Shown: piece by piece, positions 27,375 to 35,564 of the stretch
How positions within the stretch are numbered: the first letter of the stretch is position 1
Layout: every line of letters begins with the position of its first letter
Source of the DNA: Lachnospiraceae bacterium
GTDB lineage: Bacteria > Bacillota > Clostridia > Lachnospirales > Lachnospiraceae
Assembly: GCA_017938145.1 (NCBI GenBank)
Contig: JAGBCB010000018.1
Coordinates: forward strand, 82,382 to 146,381
Direction of reading: 5' to 3'
Length of the DNA: 64,000 nt
Notes under the pieces: model-generated
Databases searched by the model: none
Told to the model about the DNA's origin: nothing
Seen by the model: only the letters and a program-made list of their open reading frames with translations
Made by a program: the position numbers and the translations under genes

Positions 27375-28380
27375 CCAGCTCGTCACCTCCGCCTCTGGAT
27401 GTTACGATTTCACCGGAATCCTCTAACTTACGGATAATATTAACAATCTTCTGCTGTGCTTCTTCAACATCCTTCATACGAACAGGTCCCATGAAGTCCA
27501 TATCCTCACGGATCATGGTAGCAAGACGCTTGGAAAGGTTATTAAAGATTGCATTCTGAACATCTTCATTTGCACTCTTAAGAGCCACCGCAAGTTCGTT
27601 GTTATCAACCTCACGCAGCACACGCTGGATGGAACGGTCGTCCAAAGTAAGGATATCTTCGAATACGAACATCTTCTTGCGGATTTCGTCGGCAAGTTCC
27701 GGCTCGTCGATTTCCAAAGTTTCCATAATGTGCTTTTCTGTACCACGGTCTACGGTATTTAAAATTTCTACGATAGCATCCACACCACCGGCCAGTGTGT
27801 AGTCCTGATTTGCCAGGGAAGAAAGCTTTCTTTCCAATACGCGTTCCACCTCTTTGATAACATCCGGGGATGTTCTGTCCATCTGGGCAATACGTTTTGC
27901 AACATCTGCCTGCTTATCCTGCGACAGCTGGGAAATAATCGTGGATGCCTGTCCTGTGGATAAATAGGACAAAATAAGGGCAATGGTCTGCGGATGTTCG
28001 TCCTGGATGAAGTTTAAAATCTGGGAAGCATCAATCTTACGGATAAATTCAAATGGACGTACCTGCAAGGATGCGGTAAGCTTTCCGATAACTTCCATAG
28101 CCTTTTCTGCACCGAGGGCTTTTTCCAAGAGGTCTTTTGCATAACCGATACCACCCTCTGCAATATACTGCTGTGCAAGACAAACCTCGTAGAATTCGTC
28201 CAGAACCTCTTCCTTTAAGGACTGGCTGACACTACGTGTATTGGCTATTTCCAATGTTAACTGTTCAATTTCATCTTCTTTTAAGTGTTTAAAAACATTA
28301 GCCGCTTTATCAGGACCCAAAGTAATCAGCAGGATTGCTGCTTTTTGCACTCCGTTTAAATCGGTAATTTTCATTGCCAT
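27367..28380 (-). CDS. fliG: Motor switch protein FliG
   Basis: Rotor protein on which the stator acts. The 337-residue protein has the family length, a beginning typical of FliG (LNGVQKAAILLITLGPDKAA), the middle EHPQTIALILSYL motif and the C-terminal torque helix with charged residues (IQRVLREVDNNELAVALKS). The C-terminus ends in GGGDELVV. AAGGGGTGA precedes the first ATG. It lies in the canonical fliF-fliG-fliH order. Confidence 0.97.
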   Translation of the reverse strand: MAMKITDLNGVQKAAILLITLGPDKAANVFKHLKEDEIEQLTLEIANTRSVSQSLKEEVLDEFYEVCLAQQYIAEGGIGYAKDLLEKALGAEKAMEVIGKLTASLQVRPFEFIRKIDASQILNFIQDEHPQTIALILSYLSTGQASTIISQLSQDKQADVAKRIAQMDRTSPDVIKEVERVLERKLSSLANQDYTLAGGVDAIVEILNTVDRGTEKHIMETLEIDEPELADEIRKKMFVFEDILTLDDRSIQRVLREVDNNELAVALKSANEDVQNAIFNNLSKRLATMIREDMDFMGPVRMKDVEEAQQKIVNIIRKLEDSGEIVTSRGGGDELVV

Positions 28381-28398
28381 ACTATCACCCCTTATACA

Positions 28399-30006
28399 CT
28401 AATAATCCCAGTCTTCGTTCAGCCAGTTACGCAACAGCTGGGCAACCGCTTCCGGATTCTCTTCGAAGAATTTTTCGATCATCTTTCTGGTCTCGGACTG
28501 CTCGCTGAATTCTACATCCTCTAAGGACTGGTTTTCCTTTGTCGTAGCAAGTAACTGTTCTACGGATAATTCCGGTTCCAGTTCGGTAACTTCTACCGGA
28601 GCCATACCGCGGAATACGACAAAGAGCAGGAATGCAATGAGAATAACCGCAAGTAAAATCTGGAAGTAGAAGGTCCAGTCTCTTGCAACTTCTTCCATTG
28701 GTGTGTAGTTGTAGTCGTCATATGTAACAAGCGCTACGTTTTCCTCCGGAATACCGGTAGCCTTTGAAATCAGGGTTATCAGTTCCTCCGGTGTTTCCGT
28801 ACGGATTTTTTCGGAATTTAATGCCACATATTCCTCATAGGTCATGTCATCCAACAGACCTCTGATAATCATCTCTTCTTCACTCATATGAATGGTACGG
28901 ATTGCCGTAACCGCAATGGAAGAAGTGGCCGCATTAATTGTGCCGGTATCGTATACGGTTTCTGTAATGGATACACTTGGCTGATAAAACATATCATCGG
29001 TTTTTGAAGAATAAGCACCACCGGTGGTATCTGTAATATAATAATCTACTTCGTCGTTGGAATCGGTACCCGGAATATCACCCAGTCCGTTTTCACCTTC
29101 ACTCTTAGTGTGATGTTCTTCAATTAAAACGCCGGTGGTTTCGCCGTCTAACGGAATGTACTCTGTTAACAGGTTGCTTGCCTTGTCAAAGTTCATATCA
29201 AGATACGGTGCAACGTTTATTTCTGTAAACAGGTTCATGGACATAACGCCGGTAACCATATCGATATAGTTCTGGCGGTAAATTTCTTCTACCTTAATTT
29301 TGTCAGTAAGGTCAATTTCATCCGAATTTTCTTCCTCCGCACCGTTAAACAGAACTTTACCTTCCTGATTGGTTACTCGTACCGCATCAGTATTTGTATT
29401 TCCTAAAGTAAATGCTACTGCTTCTGCAATGGCAACTGCTTCTTTTTTATCAAAAAACTCATTGGTAACCAAATAAACATGGGCAGGAATTTCACGGTTA
29501 GCATTTATGATAGAATTCGAAGTATCTTTTGCACGATAGGTAATTGCAATATCATCCACACCGTCATTGGTTTCCCGGATCATTTTTTCGAGCTTGCCGG
29601 TATTAAACAAAAAGTCCTTCTGCAAACGTTCCCCGTTGGTTGTAGTTAAACTGTTGGTAAGCAAATCGGTTAAAGATACCACATCTTCCTGAACCAGGTC
29701 ACTGACTGCAACCGCCATAATGGCATCTCCATAGCGTTTTTCATCTACCATAACTGTCTGATTATCGGCAGCCAGTTTAGTTTCAATAGTACTCTCCTTT
29801 AACAGCGATACCACCTGGCTGGCAGTTTTGGTATCTTCAAAGGTATCCAATGCCACATACTTGGTTCTGCCAAGAATAGCAACAAGCACCGCAATTAATA
29901 CAATAATCCCCACAAGAACCGCGATGATAATGGTTTTTTGCTTACTGGTCCACTTATTCCAGTATTCTAAAAATTTTTTCGGAAGTTCTTTTAATCTTTC
30001 CTGCAT
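28399..30006 (-). CDS. fliF: MS-ring protein FliF
   Basis: Forms the membrane-supramembrane ring that nucleates the basal body. The 535-residue protein has an N-terminal TM helix (about 24-46), the ring-building domains RBM1-3 in the periplasmic part, a second TM helix near 445-465 (FYFQILLAVILIAFLLFVVF), and a cytoplasmic C-terminal tail that binds FliG (RKMIEKFFEENPEAVAQLLR, then NWLNEDW). This tail is well conserved here. Confidence 0.97.
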   Translation of the reverse strand: MQERLKELPKKFLEYWNKWTSKQKTIIIAVLVGIIVLIAVLVAILGRTKYVALDTFEDTKTASQVVSLLKESTIETKLAADNQTVMVDEKRYGDAIMAVAVSDLVQEDVVSLTDLLTNSLTTTNGERLQKDFLFNTGKLEKMIRETNDGVDDIAITYRAKDTSNSIINANREIPAHVYLVTNEFFDKKEAVAIAEAVAFTLGNTNTDAVRVTNQEGKVLFNGAEEENSDEIDLTDKIKVEEIYRQNYIDMVTGVMSMNLFTEINVAPYLDMNFDKASNLLTEYIPLDGETTGVLIEEHHTKSEGENGLGDIPGTDSNDEVDYYITDTTGGAYSSKTDDMFYQPSVSITETVYDTGTINAATSSIAVTAIRTIHMSEEEMIIRGLLDDMTYEEYVALNSEKIRTETPEELITLISKATGIPEENVALVTYDDYNYTPMEEVARDWTFYFQILLAVILIAFLLFVVFRGMAPVEVTELEPELSVEQLLATTKENQSLEDVEFSEQSETRKMIEKFFEENPEAVAQLLRNWLNEDWDY

Positions 30007-30067
30007 CGTATAGCTCCTTTTTGCTGCGTCCCCATCTATGCAGCTGTATATTTAAATGCAATTACAG

Positions 30068-30379
30068 TTAGAACTGAATTGCCATAATTTCCTGATATGC
30101 CTGAGTTACCGCATTTTTAATCGCCACGGTATACTGGAGGGAAATGTTAGCTTTCTGCTGTGCAACCAGTAAATCGGTTACGCTGTCATTTAATCCAAGC
30201 ATATATTCCAATTCTGCCTGTTCTGCCGCATTGGTAGCATCTTCGGTTTCTTTGATTAGGCCCATGGCAGAATTAAGCAGAGCCTCAAAGGTTTCGGTAT
30301 TTGCCCCATTTACCTTTTTACTGTCTTCGGTCACCAGGTTGTCAAATAACGACACATGCTGAATCGGTGTAATATTCAT
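30068..30379 (-). CDS. fliE: Rod-MS-ring adaptor FliE
   Basis: Joins the MS ring to the rod. The 103-residue protein has the family C-terminal signature (VTDLLVAQQKANISLQYTVA, then IKNAVTQAYQEIMAI) and the usual short length. It lies between flgC and fliF. Confidence 0.96.
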   Translation of the reverse strand: MNITPIQHVSLFDNLVTEDSKKVNGANTETFEALLNSAMGLIKETEDATNAAEQAELEYMLGLNDSVTDLLVAQQKANISLQYTVAIKNAVTQAYQEIMAIQF

Positions 30380-30429
30380 GAAAATTCTCCTTTGGCGGAC
30401 ACTAAAACGTCCGTACTATGTAAGTAATA

Positions 30430-30891
30430 CTATTTACCGAGTTCCAGACCCTTTAATGCCATGTTCTTGGTTGCATTGAAGGCAGTAACGTTTGCCTCAT
30501 AGGAACGGCTGGCATCAATTAAGTTGGTCATTTCCGTAACGGTATTTACGTTTGGATAGGTTACATATCCGTCTTCGTCCGCATCCGGATTCCCCGGCTC
30601 GTAAACCTTTTTCATTGATGTAACATGGTCCTCTGCAATAGCAGAAATCTTTACGCCTGTTCCGATTTGCGGATTATAGGATAATCCGGTCTTTTGTGCG
30701 GTAAGATAAGACTCAAAATTACGGTTATTTACCCCGCGTTCTTCGAAAACAACGGTTTGTCTTCTGTACGGGTCACCGTTTTCATCTCTTGTTGTATTTA
30801 CATTTGCCACGTTCTGTGCAATAATATCCATTCTGGTACGCTGGGCTGTCATGCCGCTGGCGCTGATATTAAGGCTGGTCATAATTGACAT
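30430..30891 (-). CDS. flgC: Proximal rod protein FlgC
   Basis: Proximal rod subunit. The 153-residue protein begins with SLNISASGMTAQRTRMDIIA followed by QNVANVNTT and ends with the family C-terminal helix (VTEMTNLIDASRSYEANVTA). The ATG at 30891 has GGAGG 8 nt upstream. Confidence 0.97.
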   Translation of the reverse strand: MSIMTSLNISASGMTAQRTRMDIIAQNVANVNTTRDENGDPYRRQTVVFEERGVNNRNFESYLTAQKTGLSYNPQIGTGVKISAIAEDHVTSMKKVYEPGNPDADEDGYVTYPNVNTVTEMTNLIDASRSYEANVTAFNATKNMALKGLELGK

Positions 30892-30913
30892 AATTCATAC
30901 CTCCTAAAACAAC

Positions 30914-31312
30914 TTACTGGTTCAATACGGTTTTTAAACGGTTAAACTCATGAGTCATGGAATCCAGTAAAGCATAATACTTAATCTGGTTATCTGCCAG
31001 ATATGCCTGCTCGGTATCAATATCCACATTATTGCCGTCGTAGCGGTAGCTTAATGTGGAATATTCGGTATAAACATCCGGCTTTAAAGAAGCAAGATTT
31101 AAGTTTGCCACCTTTTTATCCAGATTTTTTGTATGTAAGGACGTGTTGGACAATGCTTCAGCAAGCAGGGACTCAAAGTTTAAGTCCTTTCTTTTGAAGT
31201 CCGGCGTATCTACATTGGCAATATTATTTGCAATGATTTCATTCTTTGTCCAGCTGGCACCGGCCGCTTTATTTAAGACATTGATATAGTTATATGCATC
31301 TGATCCGATCAT
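30914..31312 (-). CDS. flgB: Proximal rod protein FlgB
   Basis: First gene of the fla/che operon, encoding a proximal rod subunit. The 132-residue protein has the family pattern NEIIANNIANVDTPDFKRKD and the C-terminal region (NVDIDTEQAYLADNQIKYYA). AAGGAAG precedes the ATG. It is preceded by a sigma-A-type promoter and by codY, as in B. subtilis. Confidence 0.97.
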   Translation of the reverse strand: MIGSDAYNYINVLNKAAGASWTKNEIIANNIANVDTPDFKRKDLNFESLLAEALSNTSLHTKNLDKKVANLNLASLKPDVYTEYSTLSYRYDGNNVDIDTEQAYLADNQIKYYALLDSMTHEFNRLKTVLNQ

Positions 31313-31355
31313 GTCATTCTTCCTTTCTACAGCATTTTACAAAAGCTCATCATTT

Positions 31356-31383
31356 ATTATACTATATTTTGTAGAAAACTCAA
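31356..31383 (-). promoter_or_regulatory. fla/che operon promoter upstream of flgB
   Basis: On the minus strand TTGAGT (31378-31383), 16-nt spacer, perfect TATAAT (31356-31361), about 45 nt before the flgB ATG. A 15-bp stretch at 31366-31380 in the spacer matches 11 of 15 positions of the CodY box AATTTTCWGAAAATT. The 12-mer TTTTCTACAAAA also lies there. Confidence 0.65.
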
Positions 31384-31471
31384 GATTTATTTGTGTTTTT
31401 GCTAAAATATAGGTCCAAAACACTAGAACTTGTGGTTGAGGCGGTCTCTCTTTGCAAGAATAATCACCTTG

Positions 31472-31508
31472 AAAAATAAAAAAGGATGTCCCTATGAACA
31501 TCCTTTTT
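31472..31508 (-). terminator. Rho-independent terminator after codY
   Basis: An 11-bp stem (31479-31489 with 31498-31508; GGATGT/ACATCC core with A/T flanks) with an 8-nt loop is followed on the minus strand by TTTATTTTTC. It lies 27 nt past the codY stop and separates codY transcription from the flgB promoter. Confidence 0.85.
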
Positions 31509-31534
31509 CGCTTATCATCCATGTCTGTATTTAC

Positions 31535-32299
31535 TTATAATTTTTTCAGTTCATCAAAGACAACATCGTTGAGAACCTTAATGTAGGTACCCTTCATACC
31601 GGAGGAACGGGATTCAATTACACCGGCACTTTCGAACTTTCTTAAAGCATTAACAATAACGGAACGGGTAATTCCTACTCTGTCCGCAATTTTACTTGCA
31701 ACCAGAATACCTTCGTTACCTTCCAGTTCTTCAAAAATATGAGAAATAGCTTCTAATTCGGAGAAGGATAATGTGCCGATTGCGGAACGTACAATCTGAA
31801 CCTTGCGGTTCTCTTCTGCGTTCTCTTCGTTTACGGAACGCATCATTTCAAGACCGACAACTGTGGTTCCGTACTCACTTAAAATAATATCATCAATGGA
31901 ATAAGGCTTTCCTGCTTTGTAAATAAACAGCGTACCGAGTCGTTCTCCCGCAATATCAATTGGGTTGATAATTGCCTCGTAACTGTCTACACCTTCAAAC
32001 TCAAAACCAAGAGTTGCCAAGTTAACGTTTTCTTTGGTAGAAAGAATATTTAACAGACGCTCATTTAAAACACCGTCAATATATCCGCCAACTGAATCCT
32101 GAATCAGTTCTTTAATCGGTGCGATGTCACTTCTGTTTTTAATGCCAAGCACCTTACCTTTTTTACTGATAACCAGAATATTGGATTCCAAAATTTCACT
32201 TAACACAAGACAAATATCATTAAACACAACCTTGTGAGAATTATTATTGTGCAATAACTTATTTATCTTCCGTGTCTTATCTAATAATTGTACGCTCAT
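31535..32299 (-). CDS. codY: GTP- and branched-chain-amino-acid-sensing repressor CodY
   Basis: Global nutritional repressor of low-GC Firmicutes. The 254-residue protein has an N-terminal GAF domain (about 1-155; SVQLLDKTRKINKLLHNN start) and a C-terminal winged helix (ASKIADRVGITRSVIVNALR, then KFESAGVIESRSSGMKGTYI) that is characteristic of CodY. GGAGG lies 5 nt before the ATG. It has its own promoter and terminator. In B. subtilis CodY represses the fla/che promoter directly, so this neighbour is the natural candidate regulator of the adjacent operon. Confidence 0.98.
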   Translation of the reverse strand: MSVQLLDKTRKINKLLHNNNSHKVVFNDICLVLSEILESNILVISKKGKVLGIKNRSDIAPIKELIQDSVGGYIDGVLNERLLNILSTKENVNLATLGFEFEGVDSYEAIINPIDIAGERLGTLFIYKAGKPYSIDDIILSEYGTTVVGLEMMRSVNEENAEENRKVQIVRSAIGTLSFSELEAISHIFEELEGNEGILVASKIADRVGITRSVIVNALRKFESAGVIESRSSGMKGTYIKVLNDVVFDELKKL

Positions 32300-32315
32300 G
32301 GCAGCCTCCTTCCAG

Positions 32316-32330
32316 AATTGATTGACAATT
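32316..32330. promoter_or_regulatory. Palindromic CodY-box-like site in codY leader
   Basis: A perfect short palindrome (AATTG, 5 nt, CAATT) 17 nt before the codY ATG matches the CodY box at 11 of 15 positions. The position, between promoter and gene, fits autoregulation, but AT-rich DNA gives such matches by chance fairly often. Confidence 0.35.
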
Positions 32331-32343
32331 CCCTCTTATATCA

Positions 32344-32372
32344 ACTATACCACGAACTTCTTATATTAGCAA
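32344..32372 (-). promoter_or_regulatory. codY promoter
   Basis: Minus-strand TTGCTA (32367-32372), 17-nt spacer, TATAGT (32344-32349), 45 nt before the codY start. Confidence 0.55.
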
Positions 32373-32412
32373 GCAAATTATTTGATTTTTATATTATTTT
32401 AAGACAAAATAA

Positions 32413-34389
32413 CTACTTTACAGGTTTCTGCCAAGACATATAGGAACATTCCGGATTATTCTCACATCCGTAATACTTACGGCCCTTTTTTGTTTTACGG
32501 ATTACTACTTCTTTTCCGCACTCCGGACACGCTACACCAATCTTTTCCAGATACTGTTTTGTATTCCGGCATTCCGGAAAGCCCGGACATGCTAAGAATT
32601 TTCCGTGAGGACCATACTTCACCACCATAGTGCGGCCACATTCCTCACATTCCACATCACTGACTTCATCTTCAATCTTAACATTTTCCAGCTTTTTAGC
32701 TGCTTCCTGCACCGCCTGTTCCAAATCCGGATAGAAATTCCGAATAATTGTTTTCCACTGGATGTCGCCTTCTTCAATGCTGTCAAGAAGAGTTTCCATA
32801 TTAGCGGTAAAGCTGGTATCCACAATGGTAGGGAATGCCTGCTTCATAATATTGTTAACCGCTTCACCCAGTTCTGTCACATAAAGGTTTTTGTTTTCCT
32901 TTACCACATAATGGCGGGCAAGAATGGTTGTAATGGTAGGTGCATAGGTACTTGGACGTCCGATACCCAGTTCTTCCATGGCACGAACTAAAGATGCTTC
33001 GTTATAATGAGGGGCAGGTTGGGTAAAATGCTGCTCACCGGAAAGGTCAGAAAGCTTTAATACAGAGTCCCTGGTAAGCTTTGCAACCACCGCCTGGCTC
33101 TTTTCTTCATTTTCTTCATCTTCTACTACGTACATGCTCATAAAACCATCAAATACAAGCTTTGATGCTGCAGCAGTAAAACGATACTGTCCCGCATCCA
33201 GTTTCACGGAAACCGTCTCATACTTAGCCGGCTGCATGCGGCTTGCCACAAAACGCTTCCAGATTAACTGATACAAACGATATAAATCTCTTGCAAGAGA
33301 ATCCTTTACCTTTGCCGGGGTAATGGTAACATCCGTTGGACGGATTGCTTCATGAGCATCCTGAATTTTCTTTCCCTTGGAAGCTTCTTTAATCTGTTCC
33401 GCTTCCATTTCTTTTCCGTAATTTTCAACAATATAAGCACGTACGGAAGCATCTGCCTCTTCGGAAATTCTTGTGGAATCGGTTCTCAAGTAAGAAATTA
33501 ACGCCACGGTACCATAGCCCTTTACTTCTACACCTTCATATAACTGCTGCGCAAGACGCATGGTTTTCTGGGTGGAGAAATTAAGAAGCTTGGAAGCTTC
33601 CTGCTGCAGGGTACTGGTTGTAAACGGAAGCGGCGCCTTTCTCTGGCGTTCTCCTGTTTTGATATCTGCCACAGTAAACGGCTTCCCTTCAATTGCTTTC
33701 TGAATCTTCTTTACTTCCTCTTCACTTTCTACTGTAATTTTCTTGTCGCCGATTCCGTAGAATTTTGCTTCGAACGGCTTCTTTTCTTTATCAGCAAGAA
33801 TGGAGGCGGTAAGGCTCCAGTATTCCTTTGGCACGAAAGCATTGATTTCTTCTTCCCTGTCACAAATCAGACGGAGTGCCACAGACTGCACACGGCCGGC
33901 ACTAAGTCCTCTCTTCACCTTTTCCCATAATACCGGACTGATACGGTAACCTACCACACGGTCCAAAATACGTCTGGTCTGCTGGGCATCCACAAGATTT
34001 AAATCAATCTCTCTTGCTTCTTTAATAGACTTTTTCACAGCATTCTTTGTAATTTCATTAAAGGTAATACGGCTGGTGGTTTTCGGGTCTAACTTCAAGG
34101 TATGGAACAAATGCCAGGCTATTGCTTCTCCTTCACGGTCCGGGTCAGTTGCTAGATAAACTTTATCTGCCTTTTTTACTTCCTTACGGAGTTTTGACAG
34201 AACATCACCCTTTCCCCGGATAGTAATATACTTCGGTTCGTAATCATTATCCACGTCAATACCCATCTGACTCTTCGGAAGATCTCTAACGTGACCGTTG
34301 GATGCCACCACTTCATAATTGCTTCCCAAATACTTTTTAATTGTTGGCGCTTTCGCAGAAGACTCTACGATAACCAGATACTTAGCCAT
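32413..34389 (-). CDS. topA: DNA topoisomerase I
   Basis: Type IA topoisomerase that relaxes negative supercoils. The 658-residue protein has an N-terminal Toprim domain (MAKYLVIVESSAKAPTIKKY; acidic DPDREGEAIAWH), the catalytic Tyr in LISYLRTDSTRIS, and two C-terminal four-Cys zinc ribbons (CEECGRTMVVKYGPHGKF..., CPECGKEVVIRK...). The ATG at 34389 is preferred over a GTG three codons upstream, with AAGGAG 8-9 nt before it. It follows dprA by 23 nt. Confidence 0.98.
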   Translation of the reverse strand: MAKYLVIVESSAKAPTIKKYLGSNYEVVASNGHVRDLPKSQMGIDVDNDYEPKYITIRGKGDVLSKLRKEVKKADKVYLATDPDREGEAIAWHLFHTLKLDPKTTSRITFNEITKNAVKKSIKEAREIDLNLVDAQQTRRILDRVVGYRISPVLWEKVKRGLSAGRVQSVALRLICDREEEINAFVPKEYWSLTASILADKEKKPFEAKFYGIGDKKITVESEEEVKKIQKAIEGKPFTVADIKTGERQRKAPLPFTTSTLQQEASKLLNFSTQKTMRLAQQLYEGVEVKGYGTVALISYLRTDSTRISEEADASVRAYIVENYGKEMEAEQIKEASKGKKIQDAHEAIRPTDVTITPAKVKDSLARDLYRLYQLIWKRFVASRMQPAKYETVSVKLDAGQYRFTAAASKLVFDGFMSMYVVEDEENEEKSQAVVAKLTRDSVLKLSDLSGEQHFTQPAPHYNEASLVRAMEELGIGRPSTYAPTITTILARHYVVKENKNLYVTELGEAVNNIMKQAFPTIVDTSFTANMETLLDSIEEGDIQWKTIIRNFYPDLEQAVQEAAKKLENVKIEDEVSDVECEECGRTMVVKYGPHGKFLACPGFPECRNTKQYLEKIGVACPECGKEVVIRKTKKGRKYYGCENNPECSYMSWQKPVK

Positions 34390-34412
34390 AAGCCTCACTC
34401 CTTCAAACTAAA

Positions 34413-35564
34413 TCAACTCTGTATAATAAAATAATTTTTCAACGGTTGTTTAATATAATGCTTCATTTCCATATCAAAGAGCAGATTGGTAAGCTCCTGC
34501 AAGGAAATTCCCGTCTCTTCCATTAGTTCTTCTATATGTTTCGGACGTAAACTCAGACAAGCATACACTATTTTTTCCTTACTTGCAAGTAAAATTTTTT
34601 CGAAATTTTTATTTTCACAAGGATTTTCGGCAAAAAAACCATGAAATTTTTCCGAAAATCCTTGTAAAATATCCTCCGGCTCCCGTACTAAATAGGCTCC
34701 TTCCTGAATTAAACGGTTGGTTCCTTCCGCCAGTTTTTCATAGATGCTTCCGGGAACCGCATAAACTTCCTTTCCCTGTTCCAACGCATAGGAAACCGTA
34801 ATCAGGGAACCGCTGTTTTCCCTTGCTTCCACAACAAGTACCGCATCCGACAAGCCGGAAATAATCCGGTTCCGTTTCGGAAAATTCCAGGAAGCAGGTT
34901 CCGTTCCCGGCAATTCTTCGGAAATTACACCGCCCAGTTCCTGCAGCCTGTTATATAACAGCTTGTTTTCCTTTGGATAGCATACGTCTGTACCGCTTCC
35001 TAACACAGCATATGCACGTCCGGTCTCATTTATGGCAGCCCGCTGTGCTGCTCCGTCGATTCCTCTTGCCATTCCGCTGATAATCTGGATACCCGCAGCA
35101 GAAAGACGGCCGGAAAAACCAGCCGCAATTTCTTTCCCGTAAACACTGCAGTTTCTTGCACCGATTACCGCAAGGGAAGGAATGTTTTCTTTCGGCAGCT
35201 CCCCATAATAATAAAGCATTAACGGCGGTAAAAATATATGTTTCAACCGTTCCGGAAATGCTTCCGATTCCCGACAAACCATCTTGATTCCTTTTATTTT
35301 GGCATTTTCATAAGTTTTCCGGGCAGCATCCTTCAAATTTCCATCTTCCAAAACAGAAATAATCTGAGTTCTTCTGTTTTTCTGTAATTCATATTCCTCA
35401 CAGAGGGGACCGAATAACTCCAGCGCTTCTCCTTTTTCCCCTGCCTGATACCAGATTTTAGCATCCGGACAAAATTTTAATAATTCTTCTTTTTCTTTCT
35501 GACTGATTCCGGTAAGACTGTGAAACCAATGCCAGTATTCTTCCATTTCTAAATTTCTATTCAT
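34413..35564 (-). CDS. dprA: DNA processing protein DprA (Smf)
   Basis: Loads RecA on incoming single-stranded DNA during transformation. The 383-residue protein has a helical N-terminal domain, the Rossmann core with LAVIGARNCSVYGKEIAAGF, GMARGIDGAAQRAAI and the glycine-rich VLGSGTDVCYPKEN, plus a C-terminal winged-helix-like region. It overlaps comM by 4 nt (ATGA). Together they are competence genes; no DNA-uptake genes are seen in the window. Confidence 0.95.
   Translation of the reverse strand: MNRNLEMEEYWHWFHSLTGISQKEKEELLKFCPDAKIWYQAGEKGEALELFGPLCEEYELQKNRRTQIISVLEDGNLKDAARKTYENAKIKGIKMVCRESEAFPERLKHIFLPPLMLYYYGELPKENIPSLAVIGARNCSVYGKEIAAGFSGRLSAAGIQIISGMARGIDGAAQRAAINETGRAYAVLGSGTDVCYPKENKLLYNRLQELGGVISEELPGTEPASWNFPKRNRIISGLSDAVLVVEARENSGSLITVSYALEQGKEVYAVPGSIYEKLAEGTNRLIQEGAYLVREPEDILQGFSEKFHGFFAENPCENKNFEKILLASKEKIVYACLSLRPKHIEELMEETGISLQELTNLLFDMEMKHYIKQPLKNYFIIQS

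Noticed and set aside
31337-31522. 61-codon ORF between codY and flgB (minus)
   Set aside because: It overlaps the codY terminator and the flgB promoter and has no family features.
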